Positions 25,692 through 34,551 of a DNA stretch of 64,000 nucleotides are shown here, piece after piece. Below the pieces are notes generated by a model. That model was not told where the DNA came from, searched no databases, and saw only the letters and a list, made by a program, of their open reading frames with translations. The translations under genes were made by a program, and so were the position numbers. Within the stretch, counting starts at the first letter, position 1; each line of letters opens with the position of its first letter. Source of the DNA: Actinomycetes bacterium (lineage in GTDB: Bacteria > Actinomycetota > Acidimicrobiia > Acidimicrobiales > Ilumatobacteraceae). The DNA lies in the NCBI GenBank assembly GCA_014190235.1, contig BJGC01000005.1:1-64000 (forward strand), given 5' to 3'.

Positions 25692-26427
25692 CATCGCCCA
25701 CAGTGTGTTCACCAAAATGAAAAATAGATGCTGCCAAGACTCCACTTGCTCCACCAACTGACACTCCATCAGCCAAGTGTTGCAATGTTCCGACGCCACC
25801 ACTTGCAATAATCGGAACACCGACAGCATCTGCCACGGCACGAGTCAGAACAAGATCGAATCCCTCTCGAGTGCCATCGCGATCCATGGAAGTTAGTAGA
25901 ATTTCTCCGGCCCCGAGCGACACGGCTTGTACTGCCCATTCAATAACGTCTATTCCGGTTGGAGTTCTTCCTCCATGTAGGAATACTTCCCAGGATTGCG
26001 TCGATGCGTTGAGTTTTGCGTCAATGGCACACACAACACATTGCTCACCAAACTCTGCGGCGATCTCGGCGATGAGACCTGGTCTTTGTACGGCGGATGT
26101 ATTGACACTTACCTTGTCAGCCCCCGCACGCAACAACGCACGTGCATCGGCCAACTCCCTGATTCCGCCACCAACTGTTAGTGGGATAAAAACTTGTTCT
26201 GCGGTGTGAGACACCACATCAAGCATGGTGTTGCGCCGATCAGATGATGCTGTGATATCTAAGAAGACCAACTCATCTGCGCCTTCAGCGTCGTATCGGG
26301 CAGCGAGTTCTACCGGGTCACCAGCATCACGTAGATCGACAAAGTTGACACCTTTGACAACGCGACCGTTTGTGACATCAAGACACGGAATCACTCGTGC
26401 GACAACGTCTGTTTGTACATTGCTCAC
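25633..26427 (-). CDS. hisF: Imidazole glycerol phosphate synthase cyclase subunit
   Basis: HisF closes the imidazole ring with ammonia from HisH, releasing IGP and AICAR. The 264-residue (beta-alpha)8 barrel has the catalytic Asp residues in [18 protein letters not shown] and [16 protein letters not shown], and phosphate-binding loops VGGGIRE and [13 protein letters not shown]. The GTG start overlaps the hisA stop as GTGA. The last 59 bp are shared with the antisense alpha/beta hydrolase. Confidence 0.97.
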   Translation of the reverse strand: MSNVQTDVVARVIPCLDVTNGRVVKGVNFVDLRDAGDPVELAARYDAEGADELVFLDITASSDRRNTMLDVVSHTAEQVFIPLTVGGGIRELADARALLRAGADKVSVNTSAVQRPGLIAEIAAEFGEQCVVCAIDAKLNASTQSWEVFLHGGRTPTGIDVIEWAVQAVSLGAGEILLTSMDRDGTREGFDLVLTRAVADAVGVPIIASGGVGTLQHLADGVSVGGASGVLAASIFHFGEHTVGDAKTLMQSLGIRVRPIPNLS

Positions 26428-27146
26428 CGCACACCACCTGACAATGCTTGAATTGCCTCTTGCACGCTGAAGCGTCGCTCATAGATAGCTTTTCCGGCAA
26501 TCACTCCTTGCAAATTGGCGACATTTGCTAACTCTCGCAAATGTTCAAGCGTGCCAACCCCGCCACTTGCAATGATCGGAGTCTTTGTTGCATGTGCCGC
26601 AGTGCCCAGTCCTTCAATGTCTGGCCCAGACAACATGCCATCGCGTGAAATATCGGTAATAACAAAAACATCAGCCGTCGCAAACATGCTAAGCGCATTC
26701 ATCAATGACAATTCACTTGCGGCCGTCCATCCGTGCACAGCAACAACACCATCCCGATGATCAAGCCCAACCGCAACAGGCAATACCGCTGACGCCTCTC
26801 GCACAAGTTCTGGATTTTCTACTGCAGCAGATCCCATCACCACTCGCGCAACACCTGCTTTGGCAAGTTGTTGCACATCCGCCACAGATCTGACTCCCCC
26901 GCCTACCTGCAACTGAGCACGCCCCCGCAATGCGTGGGCAACGGAAGTAATAATGTCTCGATTCGTGGGGTCACCACTGCGCGCAGCGTCAAGATCGACC
27001 ATGTGCACCCATGTTGCTCCGGCATCAGCAAACGCCATGGCGACAGCAACTGGGTCATCGCCGTAAATTGTTTCGTCCTCGTAATCGCCCTGGCGCAGAC
27101 GCACGACGGAACCACCACGAATATCAATTGCAGGATACAAAATCAT
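26424..27146 (-). CDS. hisA: HisA isomerase (possibly bifunctional PriA)
   Basis: The 240-residue barrel isomerises ProFAR to PRFAR. The ATG at 27146, overlapping the hisH stop as ATGA, begins the standard [17 protein letters not shown]; a longer frame would add 65 residues inside hisH and is rejected. Catalytic Asp residues are in AIDIRGG and [15 protein letters not shown], with [13 protein letters not shown] and [12 protein letters not shown] loops. In many actinobacteria this gene is priA and also serves as TrpF. I cannot tell HisA from PriA by eye; trpF is not seen in the window. Confidence 0.95.
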   Translation of the reverse strand: MILYPAIDIRGGSVVRLRQGDYEDETIYGDDPVAVAMAFADAGATWVHMVDLDAARSGDPTNRDIITSVAHALRGRAQLQVGGGVRSVADVQQLAKAGVARVVMGSAAVENPELVREASAVLPVAVGLDHRDGVVAVHGWTAASELSLMNALSMFATADVFVITDISRDGMLSGPDIEGLGTAAHATKTPIIASGGVGTLEHLRELANVANLQGVIAGKAIYERRFSVQEAIQALSGGVR

Positions 27147-27769
27147 GAAGAAACCGCCATCGATACAAAATTCTGCAGTAACGCAAGGCCCGCACCAGCA
27201 GATTTCTCTGGGTGAAATTGAGTAGCAAAAACATTGTCTTTGCGAAATGCAACATTTAATTGTTCGCCATACTGCACTGTGGCGGCCACATGGGTGTTGT
27301 CGTCTGGTACACCATGCAATGAGTGCACGAAGTACATCCATGGCTTTTGCCCAAGCCCCTCAAACATACTGTCTGGATAGATGACATCTAACTGGTTCCA
27401 TTGCATTTGCGGTCTTGGCACAGATGTTGAGATCCAGCGCACGTCTCCCGGGATGACGTTGAGCCCTTTTGCGTCAGGATCTTCTTCACTGCGCGTAAAC
27501 AACATCTGCATGCCAACACAAATTCCAAGAAAAGGTTTTCCGCTGTTTACGGCACGAAGCGTCACCTCTTCTAGATCGGCAAATCGCAGAGCATCCATAC
27601 ATGCTCCAAAGGCACCGACTCCTGGCAAGACAACGGCATCTGCTGCATCAATTTGGGAATGGGATGTCGTAAGAACTGCGTGAGCCCCAACTCGTTCTAA
27701 TGCTTTTTGCGCTGAGCGCAGATTGCCGATTCCGTAGTCGAGCACCGCGATACGCGGTGGTTGCGTCAC
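27143..27769 (-). CDS. hisH: Imidazole glycerol phosphate synthase glutamine amidotransferase subunit
   Basis: HisH hydrolyses glutamine and passes ammonia to HisF. The 208-residue class I amidotransferase has the start VLDYGIGNLRSAQKAL, the nucleophilic Cys in PFLGICVGMQMLF (near residue 81), and His/Glu in VFATQFHPEKSAGAGL. The GTG start overlaps the hisB stop as GTGA. Its own stop overlaps the hisA start as ATGA. Confidence 0.97.
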   Translation of the reverse strand: MTQPPRIAVLDYGIGNLRSAQKALERVGAHAVLTTSHSQIDAADAVVLPGVGAFGACMDALRFADLEEVTLRAVNSGKPFLGICVGMQMLFTRSEEDPDAKGLNVIPGDVRWISTSVPRPQMQWNQLDVIYPDSMFEGLGQKPWMYFVHSLHGVPDDNTHVAATVQYGEQLNVAFRKDNVFATQFHPEKSAGAGLALLQNFVSMAVSS

Positions 27770-28359
27770 GAAAGAACGCCCTTTGTGGACGGTACTCCTG
27801 TCGAGTCAATGCGTACTGCATCTCGTAGGCAACGAGCCAGTCCTTTAAATGTTGCCTCGATGATGTGATGCACATTTCGGCCTGCTCGCAAATTGACATG
27901 CAATGTAATATTTGCGGCCGTTGCCAATGATGCGATCGCGTGTTCTGCCAAGGACGGATCAAATGCTGGGCTTCCGAGTGGCAAGCATTCTGGCAACTCA
28001 ACATCCCACGAAACAAATGGACGCCCACTGAGGTCGAGTGATATCTCAACGAGTGCTTCGTCAAGTGGAAATGTGCCACTAGCAAAACGCCTGACGCCTG
28101 CTTTGTCCCCGAGCGCTTCGCGCAATGCTTCGCCAATCGCAATCGCAACATCTTCGACTGTGTGATGAGTATCAATATGTAGATCACCTTTGGCTGCGAC
28201 GGTGAGATCGAACCCACCATGGCGGGCGAGTTGGTCAAGCATGTGGTCATAGAAAGGGATGCCTGTCGACACGGACGATTGACCGGATCCGTCAACATTG
28301 ATGCTGACCTCAATAGATGTTTCCTTGGTAGACCGATTTCGGGTTGCTGTGCGAGCCAT
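27766..28359 (-). CDS. hisB: Imidazoleglycerol-phosphate dehydratase
   Basis: The enzyme dehydrates IGP to imidazole acetol phosphate using manganese. From ATG 28359 it has 197 residues and begins MARTATRNRSTKETSIEV. The metal-binding repeats are IPFYDHMLDQLARHGGFD, DTHHTVEDVAIAIG and the C-terminal HHIIEATFKGLARCLRDA. A frame extension to 28392 would overlap hisC. It is the single-function form without the phosphatase domain found in enterobacterial HisB. It follows hisC by 4 bp. Confidence 0.96.
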   Translation of the reverse strand: MARTATRNRSTKETSIEVSINVDGSGQSSVSTGIPFYDHMLDQLARHGGFDLTVAAKGDLHIDTHHTVEDVAIAIGEALREALGDKAGVRRFASGTFPLDEALVEISLDLSGRPFVSWDVELPECLPLGSPAFDPSLAEHAIASLATAANITLHVNLRAGRNVHHIIEATFKGLARCLRDAVRIDSTGVPSTKGVLS

Positions 28360-28363
28360 GTGT

Positions 28364-29455
28364 CTATTCTCCCTTGCCGACAGCCACGCCAAGCGCCTTT
28401 AAGAACAAATCGTTCTCGGCTGGGGTTCCTACGGTCACTCGCAAGCACCCGTCAAGCCCTGCCCACGTGCTGCAATCTCGCACCAAGACACCAGCGTTCA
28501 GCAACTTTTGCCAGACAGACTCAGAGCCAGATCCCTGCCCGACAACGCCTGTCGCCGCAGGGCGAAACAAAATAAAGTTTGCTCCGCTTGGCCACGTGTC
28601 AATACCGAGTTTTTCGAGACCTATTGCGATGCGTTCTCGTTCTTGCACAATACCCGCGACGCGTGATTGCATTTGTTCGACATAGTGCAGTGCACGCTCC
28701 CCTGCAATTTGCTTCAGGGCATCAAGGTGATACGGCATCACCACGGCGTGGAGCTCTTCGACAATTCGCGTTGGAGCAATTGCGTAGCCCAAACGAAGAG
28801 CCGCGAGTGACCATGTTTTTGAAAATGTACGTGTGACCACAACATTGGAGTGTTCTGTCACAAGTTCAAGTGCACTCCAGTCCGAGAACTCGGCATAGGC
28901 CTCATCAATAATAATGAGCCCTGGTGCGTTCTCTATGACCAACTCAATATTGCGACGAGGTTCGAGTCGACCCGTTGGGTTGTTTGGACTGCATAAAAAA
29001 ACGACATGTGGTTGCGCCATCTCAAGGACTCGCAAAATCTCTGATTCTTGCAAGCAAAAATCACCGTCGCGCTGACCAGAGACGACAGTTGCTCCCGAAA
29101 TTCGAGCGAGATGCGCATGCAACTGATACGTGGGCTCAAAGGTTGCCACTGTGCGACCAGCACCGGCGTATGTCAGTAGCAAGGTCTGCAGAACTTCGTT
29201 TGATCCGTTTGCTGCAAAAATGTTTTCTGCACTCACGCCGTGACGAACCGCGATTGCTTGGCGTAATGCGCGAGCAGATCGATCCGGGTATCTGTTCCAT
29301 GCAATATCGTCAACAGCTCTGCGTACATCTTCGATCCACTCTGGCGGAACAGGAAGTGGCGATTCGTTTGTATTGAGCCGCACGGCGACGTCTACTTGGG
29401 GCGAGTGATACTTGTCCATCGCCACAATGTCGGCCCGAGGCTTGATTTCTGTCAC
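28364..29455 (-). CDS. hisC: Histidinol-phosphate aminotransferase
   Basis: A PLP enzyme of 363 residues (fold type I) that transaminates imidazole acetol phosphate. It begins with MTEIKPRADIVAMDKYHSP from a GTG. The visible motifs are RLNTNESPLPVP, FAANGSNEVLQTLLL, LCSPNNPTGRLEP, IIIDEAYAEFSD, and the PLP Lys in VVTRTFSKTWSLAALRLGYA (near residue 215). It is the first his gene in this run, followed by hisB. It lies 42 bp after a small ORF downstream of nth. Confidence 0.95.
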   Translation of the reverse strand: MTEIKPRADIVAMDKYHSPQVDVAVRLNTNESPLPVPPEWIEDVRRAVDDIAWNRYPDRSARALRQAIAVRHGVSAENIFAANGSNEVLQTLLLTYAGAGRTVATFEPTYQLHAHLARISGATVVSGQRDGDFCLQESEILRVLEMAQPHVVFLCSPNNPTGRLEPRRNIELVIENAPGLIIIDEAYAEFSDWSALELVTEHSNVVVTRTFSKTWSLAALRLGYAIAPTRIVEELHAVVMPYHLDALKQIAGERALHYVEQMQSRVAGIVQERERIAIGLEKLGIDTWPSGANFILFRPAATGVVGQGSGSESVWQKLLNAGVLVRDCSTWAGLDGCLRVTVGTPAENDLFLKALGVAVGKGE

Positions 29456-29497
29456 TCAGTCAAACTACCGAGCCAAGGGCCATGAAAGAGAACAGTT

Positions 29498-29689
29498 TTA
29501 GCGAGCCAGTTTGCCAGCGCGTGCCACAAGGCGTTGCGCACCAAGCAAGGCCCGCTCTGCTTCATATAAAGCCGACACGAGATCTTCATTATCGGGCCCC
29601 ACGGTGTCGACTAAGCCACTCACCCGAAGGCGATATCGCTCCAGCGCCTCGGCGGCGGCGGAAAGTTCAGCGCGGATAGTGTCGCTCAT
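29498..29689 (-). CDS. Small hypothetical protein, 63 residues
   Basis: I do not recognise this protein. The ATG at 29689 overlaps the nth stop as ATGA, which argues for a translated gene. It starts MSDTIRAELSAAAEALERY and is almost entirely helical, with charged and hydrophobic residues arranged as in a short coiled coil, ending RLVARAGKLAR. No Cys and no transmembrane segment. It separates nth from hisC and is probably co-transcribed with both. Confidence 0.65.
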   Translation of the reverse strand: MSDTIRAELSAAAEALERYRLRVSGLVDTVGPDNEDLVSALYEAERALLGAQRLVARAGKLAR

Positions 29690-30399
29690 TGTTGTCCTTG
29701 CTTTGTCTTCTTGCGGGTGGGCATCAGCGTCGACGGGCAGATGTCTTCGAGTTCGCAAATGTCACATTTGGGTTTCTTTGCATCACATACTCGACGCCCG
29801 TGCAAGATCAAGCGTAATCCAAATCCACCCCATTGTTCTGGTGGCAAAAAATCATTGAGAACTCTTTCGACTTTGACGGGGTCTTCTTCAGTCGTAAGTC
29901 CCAGCCGGCGCGATAGTCGACCCACATGTGTGTCAACCGCGAGACCTGGCAAGTCGTAGACAACACTTCGTAACACGTTGGCAGTTTTGCGACCAACCCC
30001 TGGCAACGTAATGAGGTCTTCGAGGTCAACGGGAATCTCTCCACCAAAGCGCTCCATCACATTTTGTGCCATGCCCACAAGATTGCGAGCCTTCGTCTGA
30101 AAAAAACCAGTGGATCGCACTAACTCCTCAACATCGGCGACATTGGCGGCAGCCAGTTTTTTTGGTGTGGGATATTTTTTAAACAATGCTGGTGTCACCA
30201 TATTGACGCGTACATCGGTGCATTGAGCTGACAAGATAGTCGCCGCAAGCAACTCATAGGCATTGGCATGGGTGAGTTCACAGATCGCGACAGGATAGAT
30301 CTCGACTAATCGCCGTTCGATCTCTCGAGAACGTGCTGCTGGAGTTCGGGGCTTTCCCACGGCGCGAGGGTACCCTTTCTTTATGCGTTCTCTCGTCAT
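29686..30399 (-). CDS. nth: Endonuclease III
   Basis: A base excision repair glycosylase/AP lyase for oxidised pyrimidines. It has about 237 residues with ILSAQCTDVRVNMVTPAL, the helix-hairpin-helix LPGVGRKTANVL with the catalytic Lys, the catalytic Asp in AVDTHVGRLSRRLG, and a C-terminal [4Fe-4S] cluster with four Cys (CDAKKPKCDICELEDIC). The start is uncertain: the ATG at 30399 lies next to the divergent mshD start, and a GTG at 30360 is also possible. Confidence 0.96.
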   Translation of the reverse strand: MTRERIKKGYPRAVGKPRTPAARSREIERRLVEIYPVAICELTHANAYELLAATILSAQCTDVRVNMVTPALFKKYPTPKKLAAANVADVEELVRSTGFFQTKARNLVGMAQNVMERFGGEIPVDLEDLITLPGVGRKTANVLRSVVYDLPGLAVDTHVGRLSRRLGLTTEEDPVKVERVLNDFLPPEQWGGFGLRLILHGRRVCDAKKPKCDICELEDICPSTLMPTRKKTKQGQQ

Positions 30400-30409
30400 C
30401 AAACGGCAA

Positions 30410-31303
30410 ATGAATACGACCGATATCCAAAATATCTCTGGATTGCTTGCCGATGCTGAGCGCGCAGACGGAGTTCGTCCCTTGAGCGACCATCTTTGGC
30501 TCGATCTGCGTCAAGGTGGACGGCCGGGATTTATTGGCCTCATTGCCACCGAAGAAGGTCACGACCATCCCGTCGCATACTGCCAATTGTCTCGCGGAAA
30601 TGATTCCTGGTCGCTGGATCTCGTAGTACACCCCCATCATCGCTACGACATGGCCATCATTGGCCGCGAACTTATGACATCAGCGCTCGAAGTGGTCAAG
30701 ACCGAAGGTGGAGGCCATGTGCACTGGTGGGTATTTGAAGCGTCACAACTACACCGTGAGTTGGCCCACGAATTTGATCTACAACAAGGTCGCGAATTGT
30801 TGCAACTTCGCGTTGCTCTTCCGCTTGCGCCATCAGTCGCCGTGCGGGCTAACTCACTCATCACCCGTTCATTTGATTTTTCACGTGATGCCCAAAACTG
30901 GCTCGATACAAATAATGCGGCGTTTGCCCAACACCCAGAACAAGGGGCGTGGGAGATTGATGTTTTGCGCTCGCGCATTGCCGAGCCGTGGTTTGATGCA
31001 AAGGGATTCTTTATTCACGACATCAAATCCGAGCTTGCCGCATTCTGCTGGACAAAATTACAAACCGATACGACACCACTCTTGGGTGAAATCTACGTGA
31101 TTGCCGTTCACCCATCATTCACAGGCAGAGGCTTGGGATCAGCAATCACTGTGACGGGCCTTAATTACCTCTCAAAGTCAGGAGCAGAGGTGGGGATGCT
31201 GTTCGTTGACTCCACCAATACCGCCGCCATCGCAATGTATAACGCACTTGGCTTCGTCGCTCATCACACAGAAATCGCTTTCGTGGGCGACATTTCGCAG
31301 TAA
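30410..31303 (+). CDS. mshD: Mycothiol synthase (tandem GNAT acetyltransferase)
   Basis: MshD acetylates Cys-GlcN-Ins to give mycothiol, the actinobacterial low-molecular-weight thiol. About 297 residues hold two GNAT domains. The N-terminal one is degenerate. The C-terminal one has the acetyl-CoA loop VHPSFTGRGLGSAIT and a final LFVDSTNTAAIAMYNALGF. The middle motif NAAFAQHPEQGAWEID is typical of MshD. An ATG at 30383 is possible but collides with nth. It is the strongest taxonomic marker for Actinomycetota in the window. Confidence 0.93.
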   Translation: MNTTDIQNISGLLADAERADGVRPLSDHLWLDLRQGGRPGFIGLIATEEGHDHPVAYCQLSRGNDSWSLDLVVHPHHRYDMAIIGRELMTSALEVVKTEGGGHVHWWVFEASQLHRELAHEFDLQQGRELLQLRVALPLAPSVAVRANSLITRSFDFSRDAQNWLDTNNAAFAQHPEQGAWEIDVLRSRIAEPWFDAKGFFIHDIKSELAAFCWTKLQTDTTPLLGEIYVIAVHPSFTGRGLGSAITVTGLNYLSKSGAEVGMLFVDSTNTAAIAMYNALGFVAHHTEIAFVGDISQ

Positions 31304-31340
31304 TAGCGTCGTCACCCAAGAACGCCAATAGCCTGAAGCC

Positions 31341-33149
31341 ATGTCTGACACCACTTTGCCTCGTTGGTCTGTCGCTGATGTTCATGATTCATTGTCGTCT
31401 CGCAGTTTTACCGATGACATGGAAAATCTTGCCTCTGATGTGTCGCGTCTTGAGTCGCTTTTTGAACATCACAACGTACGCGACGTCAATCGCGATATCA
31501 CCGATGCCGACGGACCCGCAGCGGATGAAATTATCGTTGCTGTCAATCGGGTTCTTGCGCACTCTGAAATCTTGGAGGCATATGTCTATGCCACTGTCAC
31601 CACCAACTCACGAGACGAACAAGCACAAGGTTTACTCAGCGAAGTAGAAGTTCTCGACTCTCGAGTTCGTCCGTTGCTCGCGCGCCTCGCCCAATGGATT
31701 GGATCACTTGGCATCGATGCACTCAGTTCCAAAAGTACTCAGGCGCACGAACACTACGGACCACTATTGCGACTTGCACAACGTGCCGCCCATCAGATGC
31801 CCGAAGCCCAAGAAGGCCTGTATGCCGAACTCGCAACCACTGGTTCTGGAGCATGGGGCCGTTTGCAAGGTGACATCACATCTCAACTCAGCACCACCGT
31901 GTCGTTTCCGGATGGATCAAAGCGCGAGATGCCCATGCCCGCTATTCGTGGGCTAGCGAGTCACGCCGACGAAGCAACCCGCCGCGCGGGATACGAAGCA
32001 GAAATGAATGCGTGGCCTCGCGTTGCTGTTGTCTGTGCAGCGGCAATGAACAGCATCAAGGGCGAAGCAAATACCGTGAACGCCAAACGTCATTGGGATT
32101 CACCTCTTGAGGCATCTCTATACGGCAACAGCGTGAGTCGACCAACATTTGACGCAATGCAAAAAGCAGTCACTGATTCACTTCCAGATTTTCGTCAATG
32201 GATGAAAACTAAATCATCACTACATGCATCTGGTGAATCGTTGCCATGGTGGAACATGATGGCTCCGTTGCCAGTGGGTGCCGACAAGATCTCCTGGGAT
32301 GAAGGCATCGCATCCGTGCGAAACGCCTTTGGCACATACAGTCCAGAACTGGCTGCTCTCGTTGATCGCTCTATCGCTGAAAAATGGCTCGATGCAGAAC
32401 CTCGCGACGGCAAAGTAGGTGGCGCATTTTGTATGCCCTTCGTGGGAGACCGATCGCTTGTTCTTTTAAACTGGACCGGCAGTGCTGATAGCGCCCAAAC
32501 AACTGCCCACGAACTTGGGCATGCGTATCACAACACGCAACTATCACAACGCACTCCATTGCAAAAACGTCTTCCGATGGCACTCGCCGAAACCGCAAGT
32601 ATTTTTTGCGAAACACTGATGGTCGAAGCAGGGCTCGCCTCTCTGCAGGGAAATGACCGACTTGCTCTTCTTGACGTCGACCTCGTTGGCTCAACGCAGG
32701 TAGTTGTGGACATTCATAGTCGCTTTTTATTCGAGACAGAAGTTTTTGCCCGACGCCAACGACGAACACTCGGAGTAAGCGAACTCAATGAACTTATGAC
32801 CGATGCACAAGCCGCTGCATATGGTGACGGACTCGATCAATCCACTGCGCACCCACACATGTGGGTACTTAAACCCCATTATTACGGAAGCCATTTTTAC
32901 AACTGGCCCTACACATACGGGCTGCTCTTTGGACTTGGATTGTTCTCACAGTTCCAGGCTGATCCTGACAAGTTCCGACATGGCTACGACACGCTGCTCT
33001 CGCGTGCCGGAATGGACACGGCAGAAGAACTCGGAGCAGCCTTCGGCTTTGACGTCACCGGCGAAGCCTTCTGGACTGCAAGCCTTGATGTTGTTCGGAC
33101 TCGCATTGCCGACTACAACACGCACGCACGATCGGCTCTTGGGGCATGA
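31341..33149 (+). CDS. M3-family oligoendopeptidase (PepF-like)
   Basis: A cytosolic zinc peptidase of 602 residues that degrades short peptides. The catalytic motif HELGH occurs in TAHELGHAYHNTQL near residue 390, with the third ligand Glu in ALAETASIFCETLM about 25 residues on. The substrate-closing HPHMWVLKPHYYGSHFYNWPY region follows near residue 510. The length and order match M3 clan PepF/oligopeptidase F proteins. The stop overlaps the rlmN start as ATGA. Confidence 0.94.
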   Translation: MSDTTLPRWSVADVHDSLSSRSFTDDMENLASDVSRLESLFEHHNVRDVNRDITDADGPAADEIIVAVNRVLAHSEILEAYVYATVTTNSRDEQAQGLLSEVEVLDSRVRPLLARLAQWIGSLGIDALSSKSTQAHEHYGPLLRLAQRAAHQMPEAQEGLYAELATTGSGAWGRLQGDITSQLSTTVSFPDGSKREMPMPAIRGLASHADEATRRAGYEAEMNAWPRVAVVCAAAMNSIKGEANTVNAKRHWDSPLEASLYGNSVSRPTFDAMQKAVTDSLPDFRQWMKTKSSLHASGESLPWWNMMAPLPVGADKISWDEGIASVRNAFGTYSPELAALVDRSIAEKWLDAEPRDGKVGGAFCMPFVGDRSLVLLNWTGSADSAQTTAHELGHAYHNTQLSQRTPLQKRLPMALAETASIFCETLMVEAGLASLQGNDRLALLDVDLVGSTQVVVDIHSRFLFETEVFARRQRRTLGVSELNELMTDAQAAAYGDGLDQSTAHPHMWVLKPHYYGSHFYNWPYTYGLLFGLGLFSQFQADPDKFRHGYDTLLSRAGMDTAEELGAAFGFDVTGEAFWTASLDVVRTRIADYNTHARSALGA

Positions 33150-34204
33150 CGACAACATCTCTCTACGACGCCTCCCGAGAGGACCTCGCCAAAATATTGG
33201 CCGGACAACCCAGGTATCGCATTGACCAGGTTTGGGAGGGTCTTTACACTCACCTCAAATCGCCATCAGAGATCTCTTCGCTCCCCAACAATCTACGCAA
33301 CGTCCTACAGACTGCATTGCCGATGTCATTGCATGAGGTTTCACGCACTGTCGCTGACGACGGCGACACAATCAAGTTCTTATGGAACCTCGTCGATGGC
33401 GGCTCCCCTATTGAGACCGTCTTGATGTATTACGAAGATCGTGCCACCGTGTGCGTCAGCACCCAAGCGGGATGTGCAATGGGTTGCGGATTTTGTGCAA
33501 CTGGTCAAGCGGGCTTCACACGTCACATGACAACGGGAGAAATCGTCGAGCAAGTTATTTTGGCATCGCGTATTGCTGCAGAACGCGATATACGTGTTGG
33601 CAACGTTGTGTTTATGGGAATGGGAGAACCACTTGCTAACGAGTCTGCAGTGTGGGGTGCAGTTGAAAAAATGAACCACGACATGGGGATCTCAGCACGA
33701 CATCTGACTATCAGCACTGTGGGGATCATTCCCGGAATCCGAACTCTCAGCCAGCGACCCCTACCCGTCAATCTTGCAGTCTCGCTTCATGCGGCCCGCA
33801 ATGACTTGCGCGATGAACTTGTTCCGATCAACAAGCGCTACCCCATTGAAGACCTCATGCAATCGTGTCGCGAATATCTTGACAAGAAAAATCGCAGAAT
33901 TACTTTTGAGTGGGCTCTCATTGACGGAGTCAACGACACAGAACGCGATGCCCGTGAACTACATACATTGTGCGCATCACTACGGCCAAGCGCTCATGTG
34001 AATCTGATTCCTCTCAACCCGACTCCAGGGTGGCCCACACGCGGAAGTAGCAACAATAAGGTGCACGCTTTTCGGCGCAGCCTTGAGGCGCTTGGCACTA
34101 ACGCCACAATTCGCCAAAATCGTGGCACAGATATCGCGGCTGCATGCGGTCAATTGGCAGCAGGTCAGCCCGTGATACTAGGCAAGACACCTCGTAATAA
34201 CTAG
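33146..34204 (+). CDS. rlmN: 23S rRNA (adenine2503-C2)-methyltransferase
   Basis: A radical SAM enzyme that methylates A2503 of 23S rRNA and A37 of some tRNAs. The 352 residues include the radical SAM CxxxCxxC as CAMGCGFCATGQAGF (near residue 112), GNVVFMGMGEPLAN, ISTVGIIPGI, LAVSLHAARNDLRDELVPIN and the methyl-carrying C-terminal Cys region (RGTDIAAACGQLA). It is coupled to the peptidase gene by a 4-nt overlap. It ends 2 bp from the convergent DUF6285 gene. Confidence 0.96.
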   Translation: MTTTSLYDASREDLAKILAGQPRYRIDQVWEGLYTHLKSPSEISSLPNNLRNVLQTALPMSLHEVSRTVADDGDTIKFLWNLVDGGSPIETVLMYYEDRATVCVSTQAGCAMGCGFCATGQAGFTRHMTTGEIVEQVILASRIAAERDIRVGNVVFMGMGEPLANESAVWGAVEKMNHDMGISARHLTISTVGIIPGIRTLSQRPLPVNLAVSLHAARNDLRDELVPINKRYPIEDLMQSCREYLDKKNRRITFEWALIDGVNDTERDARELHTLCASLRPSAHVNLIPLNPTPGWPTRGSSNNKVHAFRRSLEALGTNATIRQNRGTDIAAACGQLAAGQPVILGKTPRNN

Positions 34205-34206
34205 AT

Positions 34207-34551
34207 CTACTTTTCTAGGTACTTCGGATTCGCCACCTGTAACTTGTCGATCACGCTCGCATACACAAGGGCTCGAACCTCGTCGAGGCGGTCATCCATT
34301 TCTCCGTTTTTAATGCGTTGGGCAAGTTCTGAATCATCTGCACACCCAAGCGTTAGCAGTCTCTGACTGTGTTCGATTGCTTGATCTGGGCCAATCTCAA
34401 TCTCTCGCTCCACCATCGCCAAGAGATTCATCGCGACGCGACCATGAAACTGCAGCCTCGCATCGACTGCTGGCATCACATCACGTTCGAGCCATTGGCG
34501 CACCGCTTCTAGTAATTGAGCGCTTGTAGGAACATCATGTGGATGAGCCAT
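34207..34551 (-). CDS. DUF6285-type protein partnered with phosphotransferase
   Basis: About 114 residues from the ATG at 34551, where the A overlaps the upstream TAA (TAATG). It opens MAHPHDVPTSAQLLEAVRQW, then GRVAMNLLAMVEREIEIG, and is helical throughout. Small proteins of this kind regularly follow acyl-CoA-linked phosphotransferase genes in actinobacteria and proteobacteria. Their function is not established; a partner or stability role is inference. No catalytic motif is visible. Confidence 0.8.
   Translation of the reverse strand: MAHPHDVPTSAQLLEAVRQWLERDVMPAVDARLQFHGRVAMNLLAMVEREIEIGPDQAIEHSQRLLTLGCADDSELAQRIKNGEMDDRLDEVRALVYASVIDKLQVANPKYLEK

Noticed and set aside
27147-27341. 65-residue N-terminal extension of HisA
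   Set aside because: It runs inside hisH; the normal MILYPAIDI start overlaps the hisH stop as ATGA.
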